The notes under the pieces were generated by a model. The model was not told the origin of the DNA, made no database searches, and was given only the letters and a program-made list of their open reading frames with translations. DNA of 64,000 nucleotides, taken from Roseibium sediminicola (GTDB taxonomy: Bacteria > Pseudomonadota > Alphaproteobacteria > Rhizobiales > Stappiaceae). Shown here one piece after another: positions 27,431 through 37,604 of this stretch. The translations under genes were made by a program, and so were the position numbers. The stretch covers positions 62,001-126,000 of the forward strand of contig NZ_JALNMJ010000015.1 in assembly GCF_023156505.1 (NCBI RefSeq), read 5' to 3'. Positions within the stretch are counted from its first letter, which is position 1. Each line of letters begins with the position of its first letter.

Positions 27431-29200
27431 TTATTCCTCCAACGGAAGCTCTTCCAGCTCTTCGATCTCGTCGAAATCGCTGGTGCCGCGCCGGCTGAGC
27501 TTGGCCGTGGCCGTCTTGCGAAGCTGCCAGCTGACGGACGGGGCTTCGTTGAGCAGGCCATTGACCACGATCTGATCCGTCTTTCGGTGGCCATAGACAT
27601 CCGACAGGTAGATGCTTTCTTCCAGCATGACCTCGTTGCCCGGCGCCTCGAACTCCCAGGCCTCACCGTCCCGGCAGACGAGAAGCACGGCCGAGCCGCC
27701 GCGAATGAGCGAACTGCGCAGGCTCGGATGCAAGTGAAACCGGAGTGCGTATTGGTGCTCCGGATCGATCGGCCCGACCGCCCTGAACGTGTCGACGCCG
27801 TCCAGCACCGTACCGTCGGCGGCAAGCCGCAGATCGCGCTCATGCACCACCCGGAATTCGGCGACATACCCGTCATGAGACGCAATCACCCGGCTACCGG
27901 CGGCATCGTCCTCGCGTTCGACCGGGACCTTGGAGGGACCGGAGAGGATCGGCGCACCGAGAATGTGACCGAAGGGCCGGTCCGACAGAAACCGGCAGGA
28001 CGAGGTGTCCTCTATGACGGCCGTGGAATGTGCCGCCGTCGACCGGCTGACCCGGCGCCACAACGGGTTCGATTTCGGCGAAACGCCGCAATTGACGATG
28101 AGCCGGTGTGCTCCGGACGAAAATTCCAGGGCCAGGCAGCCGGCATGGGCATTGCCGGAGACATTCAAGGCCGGGGCAGGGCCCGTGTCGATCAGCACCA
28201 CGGAAGCGCCGCCGGTCAGGCGCTGATAGCCGGAATGGGGCGCATTGCTTGGTGGCGCGCCCCGGGCGTCGTCATAGGCCAGGATCGTCGCGACCAGGTC
28301 GCTCGGGGTCGAGCCCATGCCGTTGAAATGCGCCAGCGTGCCATCGCCATGCCGGAAGAACCTCAAGAGCGGCATCATCCGGTCCACCGACTGAACCATG
28401 GCGGGCGGTACTTCCAGGCCTTGCGAGACGAAGGCCTGGCGGATCGGTAGAAGGTCGGCAAGGATATCGATCAACGCTCTTGGATTGCGCGAGATATGGC
28501 CGCCATCGGGCAGGATCTGGCGGGTCAGCTCCTGATCGAGCCGGCGGATGCTCTGACGGGCAAACCGGCCCTGGCCAGCCATCGAGATACAGGCCGAGGC
28601 AATCGCAAGCGCTCCGTGCAGCCGCTCGACCCCGTCTTCGGTCTCGTTGATCGTCTGGCGCAGAAAGCGCACCTGCCGTGCCAGCGACTTGACGAAACTC
28701 CGGTAGAATTCGTGATCGCCGTCCTGCAGGATGAAGGGCGAGTGGGCCAGCCAGGACAGGATCCGGCGGGTGACCACCTCGGCTTCCCAGCCGATCTCGT
28801 GCCAGCGGCCGGAAAACCGGATCCAGTCCTCCACAAGCGCGCGGGCGTTCTGGCGCGAGATCTGGCTGTCCGAGGCCCTCAGGTCTCGCAGCCAGCCGAA
28901 ACTGTGCAGTTCCCGCTGCCAGTCCTCATGCACCGCCTTCAGTTCAAACGGCGACCGGCCCTGCGTTTCCACCAGATGCCCAGAGAACAGGAACCGTCCG
29001 CCATAGATATCGGCCGCGTTGGTGGCATCGGCCGTGCGCAGGTCCTGCGGCGCGATCAGAAGACGCGCCGGCACGGCCGAAAACGGCTGCATGCGGAACA
29101 GCGGACCGCCATGCATCCATTTCAGGGAGCGTTGCCAAACATGCAGGGCCACAAGACGCCAGATCCGGCTTCTTTCACTCAGGCTTGCGATATTCACCAA
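27431..29200 (-). CDS. Heparinase II/III family protein
   Basis: This 589-residue protein has the two parts of heparinase II/III-like polysaccharide lyases. An N-terminal alpha-helical toroid (about 40-300; LRASDSQISRQNARALVEDWI) precedes a C-terminal beta-sandwich (about 320-580; RLIVNCGVSPKSNPLWRRVSRSTAAHSTAVIEDTSS, with a conserved histidine in STAAHST). No obvious signal peptide is present, which is unusual for a lyase of extracellular glycans. In Rhizobiales this gene regularly sits between rsmB and purH. The substrate is unknown; a role in envelope or capsule polysaccharide metabolism is a guess. Confidence 0.88.
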   Translation of the reverse strand: MVNIASLSERSRIWRLVALHVWQRSLKWMHGGPLFRMQPFSAVPARLLIAPQDLRTADATNAADIYGGRFLFSGHLVETQGRSPFELKAVHEDWQRELHSFGWLRDLRASDSQISRQNARALVEDWIRFSGRWHEIGWEAEVVTRRILSWLAHSPFILQDGDHEFYRSFVKSLARQVRFLRQTINETEDGVERLHGALAIASACISMAGQGRFARQSIRRLDQELTRQILPDGGHISRNPRALIDILADLLPIRQAFVSQGLEVPPAMVQSVDRMMPLLRFFRHGDGTLAHFNGMGSTPSDLVATILAYDDARGAPPSNAPHSGYQRLTGGASVVLIDTGPAPALNVSGNAHAGCLALEFSSGAHRLIVNCGVSPKSNPLWRRVSRSTAAHSTAVIEDTSSCRFLSDRPFGHILGAPILSGPSKVPVEREDDAAGSRVIASHDGYVAEFRVVHERDLRLAADGTVLDGVDTFRAVGPIDPEHQYALRFHLHPSLRSSLIRGGSAVLLVCRDGEAWEFEAPGNEVMLEESIYLSDVYGHRKTDQIVVNGLLNEAPSVSWQLRKTATAKLSRRGTSDFDEIEELEELPLEE

Positions 29201-29326
29201 ACCATCCCCAATACCGATGGTTCATGCGCGTCTATGGGAACTCTCCGGCTTCAAAAATACGGAAACGAACCATTAAGGTTAGCATTTCATTTAAAGAATC
29301 ATTGCAAGTGAAGGGTTTATGCAGCG

Positions 29327-30703
29327 TTAAAGACGCCGGAATCTGGCAGCGAAAAAGCCGTCCATCCCCTTGAAATCGCCGGTGCTTGCCGCATCGTGAC
29401 AGGGCAGGCAGCGCAAATACCCCGTATTTGTGACAAGGTGATCGAGTCCGCCCACCTCACCAGCCACAACCGGCACCAGCTCGACACGGCCGGCCTGGCG
29501 GTCCAGAAAAGCCGTTGCCTGGGCCTCTCCCTCCGCCACTTCAAGCGAACAGGTGCAATAGACGATCAGACCGCCCGGCTTGACCCAGTCGATTACCCGG
29601 TCGAGCAGTTCCAGCTGGATTTCAGTCAGCTTTTCTATGTCATAGGGCTTCTTGATCCAGGGCACGTCCGGATGCCGGCGGATCGTACCGGTGGCGCTGC
29701 AGGGCGCGTCGAGCAGCACCGCATCGAACGGCGCCTCAGGTTCGAACTTTCGAAGATCCGAGACAATGGTGGCCACACTGAAGCCGAGCCGGGTCATGTT
29801 TTCCTCAAGCCGTTTTAACCGGCTCTTGGAGATGTCGACGGCGGTCACATTGGCACCGGCCGCGGCCAGCTGAGCCGTTTTGCCGCCGGGCGCGGCGCAA
29901 AGATCCGCGACGCTCTGGCCGGCAATATCGCCGAGCAGCCGCGCGGGCAGGGCTGCGGCGGCGTCCTGGACCCACCAGCTGCCATCGCCATAGCCTTCGA
30001 GCGCGTCGACCGCGCCTTTTTTCAGGAGCCGGACACTGCCGCCGCCGACGACGACACCCTCAAGCTTGCGGGCCCAAGCTTCCGGATCCTCTTTTACCGT
30101 GAGATCGAGCGCTGCCTCGGAGCGGTGGGCCTCGGCGATCCGCCTGGCGGTGTCCTCGCCATAGGCTTCGCGCCAGCTCTCCAGCATCCAGTCCGGCGTG
30201 TTCAGGAGGATCGGGTCGAGATCTCCGATGAGCTCGTCGCGCTCCCGCCCGAGCCGGCGCAGCACCCCGTTGACCAGTCCCTTGTACGGCCTTGCCCGCC
30301 GGTCGAGACCGGCATGATCGACGGCCAACGACACGGCGGCGCGGTCGGGAATGTCGAGATACAGCATCTGGGCGATGGCGACATGCAGGATATCAAGCAC
30401 GCGGCCGGTCTTTTCCGGGATCGGCCGATCGAGCAACCGCTCGAGAATTTCGGCGATTTCGCCGCGATGGCGCAGGGCGGCGCCGACGATAGCCCGCACA
30501 AGCGCTCGATCGTTCCCGGCAAGTGCCCGGAACCCGGAATGACCGGAGCCGGCCTCCAGCTCCCCGTCGAGCGGCCGTTTCTTGTAAACCACGTTGCCGA
30601 GAATGTCCGCGGCCACCTTGCGCGCGGCAAAGCCCGGTTTTTCTGACTGTTCCGGTGCCGGTGCGGTGGCGGGTTTCTGCTTGCTGTTCGGCCGTCTGGT
30701 CAC
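29327..30703 (-). CDS. rsmB: 16S rRNA (cytosine-967) C5-methyltransferase RsmB
   Basis: This 458-residue m5C methyltransferase has an N-terminal NusB-like RNA-binding domain (about 30-160; RKVAADILGNVVYKKRPLDGEL). The Rossmann catalytic domain follows, with DLCAAPGGKTAQLAAAGANVTAVD for AdoMet. The catalytic cysteines lie in DAPCSATGT and VYCTCSLEVAE. The start is GTG at 30703 (MTRRPNSKQK). It leads the rsmB-heparinase-purH series and follows htpX after a terminator-like hairpin. Confidence 0.95.
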   Translation of the reverse strand: MTRRPNSKQKPATAPAPEQSEKPGFAARKVAADILGNVVYKKRPLDGELEAGSGHSGFRALAGNDRALVRAIVGAALRHRGEIAEILERLLDRPIPEKTGRVLDILHVAIAQMLYLDIPDRAAVSLAVDHAGLDRRARPYKGLVNGVLRRLGRERDELIGDLDPILLNTPDWMLESWREAYGEDTARRIAEAHRSEAALDLTVKEDPEAWARKLEGVVVGGGSVRLLKKGAVDALEGYGDGSWWVQDAAAALPARLLGDIAGQSVADLCAAPGGKTAQLAAAGANVTAVDISKSRLKRLEENMTRLGFSVATIVSDLRKFEPEAPFDAVLLDAPCSATGTIRRHPDVPWIKKPYDIEKLTEIQLELLDRVIDWVKPGGLIVYCTCSLEVAEGEAQATAFLDRQAGRVELVPVVAGEVGGLDHLVTNTGYLRCLPCHDAASTGDFKGMDGFFAARFRRL

Positions 30704-30750
30704 GGAGCCATTCCAATCCCATCATCGGCCGGTTCGCTCCGGCCGGTCCT

Positions 30751-30789
30751 AAAACCAAGCGCCGCAGTCCGGTCCTCCGGCTGCGGCGC
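30751..30789 (-). terminator. Probable terminator downstream of htpX
   Basis: On the minus strand a stem GCGCCGCAG/CTGCGGCGC (30759-30767 and 30781-30789) is followed by TTGGTTTT. It lies 63 bp past the htpX stop and before the rsmB start at 30703, consistent with separate transcription of the two genes. Confidence 0.6.
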
Positions 30790-30852
30790 AATTTCAGTAT
30801 TCTAAGGCGCACGACGCTTTGAACAAAGCGGTTTTTGTCTTGCCCTGAGCCG

Positions 30853-31821
30853 TCAGCCCCACGGACCCTTCGGGCGGCTTGGCCGGCTGGAGGGCCCAGC
30901 ACCGCTCCAGGGGCCCGCGGCCCGGGAGTCGCGCTGAGCGAAGGAGGCCCGGCCTCCCGAGCTCGGCCCACCGCCATTTCCCAGGCCGGCAGCGGCGAGC
31001 TTGCGCAATTCGTCGATCCGGTTCTGGGTGTTCGGGTGGGTGGAGAACAGATTGTCCATGCGCTCGCCCGACAGCGGGTTCATGATGAACATGTGCGCCG
31101 TCGCCGGGTTGGCTTCCGCATCCGGGTTGTGAATGCGTTCCACGCCGCCGGCGATCTTGGCGAGCGCGGAGGCCAGCCACATCGGTTCGCCGCAGATCTC
31201 AGCGCCCATGCGGTCGGCGGCATATTCGCGGGTCCGCGAAATCGCCATCTGCACCACCATGGCCGCCATCGGCGCGACGATCATCATCAAGAGCACGCCG
31301 ACAAATCCGAGCGGGTTGTTGCGGTTGCCGCCGAAGAAAAACGCGAAATTGGCCAGCATGGAAATCGCACCGGCAATCGTCGCCGTGATCGTCATGATCA
31401 AGGTGTCATGGTTTTTCACATGGGCAAGCTCATGGGCCATGACACCGGCGACCTCTTCCGGGCTCAGCATGTCCAAAAGGCCCGTGGTCGCCGCCACGGC
31501 GGCGTTTTCCGGATTGCGGCCGGTGGCAAAGGCGTTCGGCTGCGGATTGTCGATGATATAGACCTTGGGCATCGGCAGATCGGCGTTTTGCGCAAGCTGC
31601 CGGATCATGCGGTAGAAATCCGGCGCGCTGCGCTCGTCGATCTCGCGCGCATGGTGCATGCGCAGCACCATCTTGTCAGCGTTCCAGTAGCTGAACAGGT
31701 TCATGGCCGCGGCAATGGCAAGGGCAATCATCATGCCCGACTGCCCGCCAATCATGAATCCGATCCCCATGAAAAGAGCGGTCATCGCCGCCAGAAGCAT
31801 TGCTGTGCGAATATAGTTCAT
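30853..31821 (-). CDS. htpX: Membrane zinc metalloprotease HtpX
   Basis: HtpX degrades misfolded membrane proteins from the cytoplasmic side. The 322-residue protein begins with two membrane helices ([26 protein letters not shown] and [16 protein letters not shown]). The zinc motif [10 protein letters not shown] follows near residue 130, with the third zinc ligand in a later glutamate-containing helix ([15 protein letters not shown]). The C-terminal 30 residues form a glycine/serine/proline-rich tail. It is divergent from the SDHAF4-like gene. Confidence 0.96.
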   Translation of the reverse strand: MNYIRTAMLLAAMTALFMGIGFMIGGQSGMMIALAIAAAMNLFSYWNADKMVLRMHHAREIDERSAPDFYRMIRQLAQNADLPMPKVYIIDNPQPNAFATGRNPENAAVAATTGLLDMLSPEEVAGVMAHELAHVKNHDTLIMTITATIAGAISMLANFAFFFGGNRNNPLGFVGVLLMMIVAPMAAMVVQMAISRTREYAADRMGAEICGEPMWLASALAKIAGGVERIHNPDAEANPATAHMFIMNPLSGERMDNLFSTHPNTQNRIDELRKLAAAGLGNGGGPSSGGRASFAQRDSRAAGPWSGAGPSSRPSRPKGPWG

Positions 31822-31965
31822 CGCCGCGTCTATCCGGTCCTTGTCCTTGACGGTGGGTCGGGCCGATCCGGCCCATGCTCGTCCAAAAGATGGGGAGTGC
31901 TGCCAATCTTGGCAAGATTAGCCTATATAGACTGACAGGAACGTAACCCGAAGCAACCGGAAGCC

Positions 31966-32229
31966 ATGACGGAACAGCAAGACAAAAACACCGCCAACTA
32001 CAGCCAGAGCGATGCGCCCTCGCTCAAGACCGATGTGGCGGAAGCCCCGAAAAAGCGGTTCGAGGACCTGCCGCCGGCCGCCCAGCGCGCGCTCATGGAA
32101 GCCGAGGAGCGCCGCAGGCAAATCGACGAACGCCAGAAAGCCATGCCGGAAGAGGTCAACGGCCGCGGCGGGCTGGAACCGACCCGTTATGATGACTGGG
32201 AAATCAAGGGCCTGACCGTCGACTTCTGA
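31966..32229 (+). CDS. DUF1674 / SDHAF4-like succinate dehydrogenase assembly factor
   Basis: This 87-residue protein carries the C-terminal DUF1674 signature RGGLEPTRYDDWEIKGLTVDF, shared with eukaryotic SDHAF4 (Sdh8). The eukaryotic protein binds flavinylated SdhA during complex II assembly. The N-terminal half is charged and probably disordered (KKRFEDLPPAAQRALMEAEERRRQ). sdh genes are not in the window. Its stop is 10 bases before a TTG-started gene with which it is probably coupled. Confidence 0.85.
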   Translation: MTEQQDKNTANYSQSDAPSLKTDVAEAPKKRFEDLPPAAQRALMEAEERRRQIDERQKAMPEEVNGRGGLEPTRYDDWEIKGLTVDF

Positions 32230-32239
32230 GGAGCCCGCC

Positions 32240-32758
32240 TTGCCCTGTCCGCTGGATGCCGAACTTGCTGTCTGGGACGGCAAGGACACCGCGTTTCTCG
32301 AAGCGCTCTTCCGGAAAAATCATGACAACAGCGATTTTCTGGAAAGCCTGATCATCGCCTGCAACACTCAAAGGCTGCAGCGTGGTGCCACCTGGTTGCT
32401 TAAACAGTATTTCGATCAGAGGGGCACACCCTTGCCGGCGGATTTGTCCCGGGCGCATATCGGGCAATTCGCCGGGATCGAGGACTGGCAGGCGAAACTG
32501 CACGTTCTGCAATATCTGGAACATCTAGACCTGGCCGACGACGCCGAAGCACCGTTATCTGACTTTCTGAACGAGACCCTTCAGTCGGATCAGAAATTCG
32601 TCCGCGCGTGGAGCTATTGGGGACTCGCCGTTCTGGCTCATCGGTTTCCGGATCGCACAAGAAAGACCGGGCAATTGTTGGCAGAAGCACAGACCCGGGA
32701 AACGGCTGCATCCGTCAAGGTCCGCATTCGCAAGGCCTTGGACTTGCTGCCGACCTGA
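32240..32758 (+). CDS. Hypothetical HEAT-like helical protein
   Basis: I do not recognise this 172-residue protein. The start is TTG at 32240, preceded by GAGGAG overlapping the upstream stop region. The sequence is predicted helical throughout (FLEALFRKNHDNSDFLESLIIACN; HVLQYLEHLDLADDAEAPLSDFLNETL; VRAWSYWGLAVLAHRFPDRTRKTGQLLAEA). The helix-pair spacing suggests HEAT-type repeats. Coupled expression with the SDHAF4-like factor hints at a shared assembly role, but this is inference. It ends 2 bp before the convergent esterase gene. Confidence 0.6.
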   Translation: MPCPLDAELAVWDGKDTAFLEALFRKNHDNSDFLESLIIACNTQRLQRGATWLLKQYFDQRGTPLPADLSRAHIGQFAGIEDWQAKLHVLQYLEHLDLADDAEAPLSDFLNETLQSDQKFVRAWSYWGLAVLAHRFPDRTRKTGQLLAEAQTRETAASVKVRIRKALDLLPT

Positions 32759-32760
32759 CC

Positions 32761-33414
32761 TCAGGCCTCAGCCAGCTTGCGCACTTCATCCGCAACCGCT
32801 CTGGCCAAGTCCGCCTGCGGTTCGGCCTCGAAGTGGATCGCATCGATCGGGCTGGCCGAAATCACTGTGCCGGTGTCGAAAAATGCCACGCCATAGTCTT
32901 CCGCCAGATTCCGATAAACACCGGCCAGCCGGCGGGACTGTACTCCGCCATGCGCGTTGGAATAAACGCCCGCATATTCCTTGCCCGTGAAATCGCCCAG
33001 GGGCGGCGGCGCCATCAAAAGGACCTTCGGTGCCCGGCCCTCGACGTCGTCCGTGGCTTGCAGGGCAGCATAAAGGATGCGGCCCATGGCCAGGCCAATC
33101 GCGTCGGCGCTCATGGAAAACCGGTCCTGCAGATCGTTCGATCCGAGCATGATGATCAGGACATCGATGGGCATATGGGTCTTGCGCACACCGGCCAGAT
33201 GCTGGAGCCCGTTCTTGTCGCCGCGGACCGGATCCTCGAACACGGTGGTGCGGCCATTGATGCCTTCCTCAACCACATAATACGCCTCACCCAGCTCCTT
33301 TTGCAGACACCGGGTCCAGCGGATGTCATGGCCGTAACGCGACTTGTCGGCCGGGTTGAAGCCCCAGGTGAGGGAATCGCCGAAACAGACGACGGTCAAA
33401 GGCTGCGGTGTCAA
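32761..33414 (-). CDS. SGNH/GDSL-family hydrolase (arylesterase type)
   Basis: This 217-residue serine esterase has the SGNH blocks in order: S14 in CFGDSLTWG, the glycine in block II (VVEEGINGRTT), GSNDL (block III) and the catalytic pair in SPIDAIHFE near residue 195. It resembles the rhizobial/mycobacterial arylesterase-perhydrolase group, which forms octamers. It has no signal peptide. The start is TTG at 33414, nine bases after AAGGAG; no ATG is available in the right place. The natural substrate is unknown. Confidence 0.88.
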   Translation of the reverse strand: MTPQPLTVVCFGDSLTWGFNPADKSRYGHDIRWTRCLQKELGEAYYVVEEGINGRTTVFEDPVRGDKNGLQHLAGVRKTHMPIDVLIIMLGSNDLQDRFSMSADAIGLAMGRILYAALQATDDVEGRAPKVLLMAPPPLGDFTGKEYAGVYSNAHGGVQSRRLAGVYRNLAEDYGVAFFDTGTVISASPIDAIHFEAEPQADLARAVADEVRKLAEA

Positions 33415-33569
33415 TGGGACTGTCTCCTTGCTGGGCGTCTTCCGCGCGTGTTGAAATCTAATCGAACCGAAGCATTTGTCTAATCGTCTGAGGCCGGAGG
33501 GGATTCACGGACCCTGTCCGCGGCCCGGTCAATAATCCAACCGGGAAAGTCGGCCCCCTGCCCCCTTGG

Positions 33570-33584
33570 TTAATAAGAGATTTA
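33570..33584. promoter_or_regulatory. Imperfect CtrA-like site upstream of the aminotransferase-ftsK operon
   Basis: TTAA-N7-TTTA (33570-33573 and 33581-33584) matches seven of the eight defined bases of the full CtrA consensus TTAA-N7-TTAA. It lies 56 bp before the aminotransferase start codon at 33640. This is weak evidence by itself. Confidence 0.3.
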
Positions 33585-33600
33585 CCAAGGAGACGATAGG

Positions 33601-33639
33601 GTGAACGCAAAGTTATGCGTCACGACTGCCGGATCATAA
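33601..33639 (+). CDS. Possible 12-residue leader peptide abutting the aminotransferase gene
   Basis: A GTG-started frame of 12 codons (MNAKLCVTTAGS) follows AAGGAGACGATAGG. That is the only good ribosome-binding site in this region. Its TAA is immediately followed by the ATG at 33640 (TAAATG), so the downstream start could be reached by termination-reinitiation. The aminotransferase itself lacks a proper Shine-Dalgarno sequence, which supports coupling. An alternative is that AAGGAG serves some unrecognised start of the main gene. Confidence 0.45.
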   Translation: MNAKLCVTTAGS

Positions 33640-34863
33640 ATGATTGCCAGCCCAAAGCCCTATCAACGCGGTGTCTCCCTGCCGAGCTCCAATCCGTTTC
33701 AGCGCCTTGCCGAACTCCTGGAAGGGGAGGCCGCCGGACAGGATCCGATCATCATGACGATCGGCGAGCCGCAGCACGCGATCCCGCCCTTCACGGCGGA
33801 AGTTCTGATGGAGAACATGGCCGGCTTCCGCCGCTATCCGCCGATCAACGGATCGCCGGAATTCCGGCAGGCGATCGCGGCCTGGCTCGACAGACGCTAT
33901 TCGCTTGGTGGAGCCATCGATGAAGAGCATGGCGTCTTGCCGCTGAACGGCTCCCGCGAGGGCCTGTCCTTCGGTGCCATCGCCGCACGTGACCAGCTGG
34001 ACAAGGGCCTTGATCATCCGGCCGTGGTCCTGCCCAACCCGTTTTACCAGACCTACGCCGCCGCCGCACATGTGGCCGACGGCGAAGCGGTGCTGCTCGA
34101 CGCGGTCGCCGGCAACAACTTTCTGCCGGATCTCGACAGTCTCGACGAGGACCTGCTCGAGCGCACCGTTGCCTTCTATGTGGCCTCTCCGACCAATCCG
34201 GAAGGGTATGTCGCCGACATCGCCTATTGGCAACGCCTGATCGGAATGGCCCGCAAGCACCGGTTCATGATCTTCGCCGACGAGTGTTATTCGGAAATCT
34301 ACCGGGACACACCGCCCCCGGGCATTCTGGAAGCCGCGCTGCCGCTCGGCGGCGGCTTCGCCAATATCGTCGTGCTGAATTCACTGTCCAAACGCTCGAA
34401 CCTGGCGGGGCTCCGATGCGGTTTTGCCGCCGGCGATCCGGACTTCCTGAAAAAGTGGGCCAAGTTCCGCGGCCTCGCCGCACCGCAAGTGCCCCTGCCG
34501 GCCCAGGCCGTCGCCGTGCGCGCCTATCAGGACGAGGCCCATGTCATCGAGAACCGGCGCCTCTACAACGAGAAATTCGCCGCCGCCGAACGGATACTGA
34601 GCCCGATCCTCGGCCCGGTAACGCCGGAAGCCGGTTTTTTCCTCTGGCTCGATGTCAGCCGCTGGGGTGACGGGGTCTCGGTCACGAAATCCCTGTGGCG
34701 CGACACCGGGCTGAAGGTCCTGCCGGGCAGTTTCCTCGCCTCCGATCAGTCGGACGGCAGCAATCCGGGGCGGAACTACATCCGCATCAGTCTGGCGGCA
34801 CCGCTGGACCAGGCTGTGGTCGCCCTGACCCGATTGGCCAACTGGATGGGAGAGACGAAATGA
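33640..34863 (+). CDS. PLP-dependent class I/II aminotransferase
   Basis: This 407-residue fold-type I aminotransferase carries the PLP lysine in [16 protein letters not shown] (near residue 251). It also has the aspartate/tyrosine pair in [11 protein letters not shown] and the substrate-carboxylate arginine in RNYIRISLA. It resembles the DapC/aspartate-aminotransferase-like proteins found before ftsK in Rhizobiales. An N-succinyl-DAP aminotransferase role is possible, in line with dapF and lysA here, but not proved. Its stop overlaps the ftsK start by 4 bases (ATGA). Confidence 0.88.
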   Translation: MIASPKPYQRGVSLPSSNPFQRLAELLEGEAAGQDPIIMTIGEPQHAIPPFTAEVLMENMAGFRRYPPINGSPEFRQAIAAWLDRRYSLGGAIDEEHGVLPLNGSREGLSFGAIAARDQLDKGLDHPAVVLPNPFYQTYAAAAHVADGEAVLLDAVAGNNFLPDLDSLDEDLLERTVAFYVASPTNPEGYVADIAYWQRLIGMARKHRFMIFADECYSEIYRDTPPPGILEAALPLGGGFANIVVLNSLSKRSNLAGLRCGFAAGDPDFLKKWAKFRGLAAPQVPLPAQAVAVRAYQDEAHVIENRRLYNEKFAAAERILSPILGPVTPEAGFFLWLDVSRWGDGVSVTKSLWRDTGLKVLPGSFLASDQSDGSNPGRNYIRISLAAPLDQAVVALTRLANWMGETK

Positions 34864-37604
34864 GGCGGGCTAGCACAGTTCGCGGCAATGGCCGCAGGGC
34901 CTCGGTCGATCTTCTGGACACCGAAAGCCCGTTCAAACGGTTTCTCCGCCGCAATCTCGTCGGCGCAGCCGGACTCGGCATCATCGCAATCGCCGCGATG
35001 CTGGCGGCCGCCCTCGCGACCTGGTCGGTCAGCGATCCGAGCCTCAATCATGCCACCGGCGGCCAGGTGCGCAATGCGCTCGGAACGCCCGGCGCCGTGC
35101 TTGCCGATATCCTGATGCAGACCATCGGTCTGGCAACCGCCGTCTTTCTGGTTCCGCTGGTTCTGTGGGGCTGGCGCCTTTTGACCGGCCACGCGCTTGG
35201 TATCGGCCGCCGCCGACTGATCTATTGGCTGATCGGCTCCAGCCTGGCGGCGGGTGCCCTGGCTTCGCTGCCCGTGCCGGAAAGCTGGCCACTGCCGACA
35301 GGTCTTGGAGGGTTCTTCGGCGACACGGTCCACCGCATTCCTGCCCTGATCACCGACAACATGACCAGCGGCGCGGCAACCATCGTCGGCGGCCTCGGCC
35401 TCGGCGTGCCCGCAGTCCTCTGTCTGCTCGCCGCCGCCGGCTGGCTGGGCTCGGTCGGCGCGCCTGCTCCGCACGTCGAACCGGCAGCAACGCCGAAAGG
35501 CCATGGCAAATCGATCGAGGACGACCTTGGTCTCGATGACGACGAGGGCGAGTCCCGCCTGTCCCTGGTGGCAAGTGCCTTTGTCGGCCAGATGGAACAT
35601 TGGGGCCTGCTTGCCGCGGCCCAGCTGCGCCGCGTCACCGGCCTGCGCCGCAGCCATCACCAGGACGACGTGGACTGGGACGAGGAAGAGCACGATACGG
35701 ATTACGAGCCGGAAGACAGCCATCAGGGCAGCCGCCTGAAGGCCTTCCGCAGGGCCCTGACCGGCCGGTTGATGCCGGAAGACGACGACGGCCTTGAGGA
35801 ATTCTACGAGCGCGGCCGTCACGGCGACGATGACGAGGAAGACCCCTATGCCGAGCCGCCCTTCGACGAGGACGGCGAAAGCTTCGCGCCGGACGATCTT
35901 CTGATCGACAAGGGTCCCGTGGCTGGCCGGCCCACCGTGCCCGTCGGCATCGCGGCACCGGAACCCGCGCCTCAAGCCGCACCCACGCCGCAGGCCGGCC
36001 GCGTGATGCCGCAGGCACCGCGGCCGAAACAGAGCAAACGCGCCATCGAGGAGGCCCAGCCGTCCTTCCTGGGCGCGCCGGAGGAATACGAACTGCCGCC
36101 ACTCCGGCTGTTGGCCGAGCCTAAGGCCACCGGCAAGGTGCCGGGCCTTTCCGCGGATGCCCTGGAGCAGAATGCCCGCATTCTGGAAGGGGTGCTGGAG
36201 GATTTCGGCGTGCGCGGCGAGATCATCGAGGTCCGCCCGGGTCCGGTCGTCACCCTTTACGAGCTGGAGCCGGCGCCGGGCATCAAGTCTTCCCGAGTCA
36301 TCGGCCTTGCCGACGACATCGCCCGCTCCATGAGCGCGATTTCCGCTCGTGTCGCCGTGGTCCCGGGCAAGAACGCCATCGGCATCGAATTGCCGAACGC
36401 ACGGCGCGAGACCGTTTACCTGCGTGAACTGCTGGCCGCCCAGGATTTTGAAAAATCCAAGTGCAAGCTGGCGCTGGGGCTTGGAAAGACCATCAACGGC
36501 GAAAGTGTCGTCGAGGATCTGGCGCGCATGCCGCACCTGCTCGTCGCAGGAACGACCGGCTCCGGCAAGTCTGTTGCGATCAACACCATGATCCTGTCGC
36601 TGCTCTACCGGCTGAACCCGGATCAGTGCAAGATGATCATGATCGACCCGAAGATGCTGGAACTGTCGATCTATGACGGCATTCCGCATCTTTTGACACC
36701 GGTGGTGACCGATCCGAAAAAAGCCGTTGTTGCGCTGAAGTGGGCCGTCCGGGAGATGGAGGACCGCTACAAGAAGATGTCCAAGATGGGCGTCCGCAAC
36801 ATCGACGGCTATAACACCCGCATCAAACAGGCGCTGGAAAAGGGCGAGAACTTCACGCGCACCGTCCAGACCGGTTTCGACCGCGACACCGGCCAGCCGA
36901 TCTACGAGGAAGAAAGCCTGCCACTGGAGGCGATGCCCTATATCGTCGTCATCGTCGACGAAATGGCCGACCTGATGATGGTGGCCGGCAAGGACATCGA
37001 GGGCGCGATCCAGCGCCTGGCCCAGATGGCCCGTGCCGCCGGCATCCACCTGATCATGGCCACCCAGCGCCCGTCCGTGGACGTCATCACCGGTACGATC
37101 AAGGCGAACTTCCCGACCCGGATCTCCTTCCAGGTGACCTCGAAGATCGACAGCCGCACGATCCTCGGCGAAATGGGCGCCGAACAGTTGCTCGGCATGG
37201 GCGACATGCTCTACATGGCCGGTGGCGGCCGCATCCAGCGCGTCCACGGACCTTTCGTCTCCGACGACGAGGTCGAGGAAATCGTCAAGCATCTGAAGGT
37301 CCAGGGCACACCGCAATATCTGGAAGCGGTCACCGAGGAAGAGGATGAGAGCGACAGCCCCTATGACGGCGGCGGCGGACTGGCCGGCGGCGACGAAGGC
37401 AACGACCTCTACGACAAGGCGGTCGCCATCGTCCTGCGCGACAAGAAGGCCTCGACCTCCTATGTCCAGCGGCGCCTCTCCATCGGCTACAACCGGGCGG
37501 CCTCCTTGATCGAGCGCATGGAGCAGGAAGGCCTGATCAGTGCCGCCAACCATGCCGGCAAGCGGGAAATTCTGGTTCAGAATGGCGTAGAAGAAGAATT
37601 TTGA
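34860..37604 (+). CDS. ftsK: DNA translocase FtsK
   Basis: FtsK anchors at the septum and pumps DNA during division and chromosome dimer resolution. The ATG at 34860 overlaps the aminotransferase stop; an open frame from 34695 is the shadow of that gene. The 914-residue protein has four N-terminal membrane helices (to about residue 200). An acidic, proline-rich linker follows (about 215-430). The motor domain has Walker [10 protein letters not shown] (near 565) and Walker [14 protein letters not shown] (near 700). The C-terminal gamma winged helix (about 850-914; [31 protein letters not shown]) reads KOPS sites. Confidence 0.97.
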   Translation: MRRASTVRGNGRRASVDLLDTESPFKRFLRRNLVGAAGLGIIAIAAMLAAALATWSVSDPSLNHATGGQVRNALGTPGAVLADILMQTIGLATAVFLVPLVLWGWRLLTGHALGIGRRRLIYWLIGSSLAAGALASLPVPESWPLPTGLGGFFGDTVHRIPALITDNMTSGAATIVGGLGLGVPAVLCLLAAAGWLGSVGAPAPHVEPAATPKGHGKSIEDDLGLDDDEGESRLSLVASAFVGQMEHWGLLAAAQLRRVTGLRRSHHQDDVDWDEEEHDTDYEPEDSHQGSRLKAFRRALTGRLMPEDDDGLEEFYERGRHGDDDEEDPYAEPPFDEDGESFAPDDLLIDKGPVAGRPTVPVGIAAPEPAPQAAPTPQAGRVMPQAPRPKQSKRAIEEAQPSFLGAPEEYELPPLRLLAEPKATGKVPGLSADALEQNARILEGVLEDFGVRGEIIEVRPGPVVTLYELEPAPGIKSSRVIGLADDIARSMSAISARVAVVPGKNAIGIELPNARRETVYLRELLAAQDFEKSKCKLALGLGKTINGESVVEDLARMPHLLVAGTTGSGKSVAINTMILSLLYRLNPDQCKMIMIDPKMLELSIYDGIPHLLTPVVTDPKKAVVALKWAVREMEDRYKKMSKMGVRNIDGYNTRIKQALEKGENFTRTVQTGFDRDTGQPIYEEESLPLEAMPYIVVIVDEMADLMMVAGKDIEGAIQRLAQMARAAGIHLIMATQRPSVDVITGTIKANFPTRISFQVTSKIDSRTILGEMGAEQLLGMGDMLYMAGGGRIQRVHGPFVSDDEVEEIVKHLKVQGTPQYLEAVTEEEDESDSPYDGGGGLAGGDEGNDLYDKAVAIVLRDKKASTSYVQRRLSIGYNRAASLIERMEQEGLISAANHAGKREILVQNGVEEEF

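Noticed and set aside
29262-29300. Possible CtrA site before the heparinase or rsmB genes
   Set aside because: Only one TTAA half fits; the second half-site at N7 is ATTT, and the position is downstream of rsmB's start.
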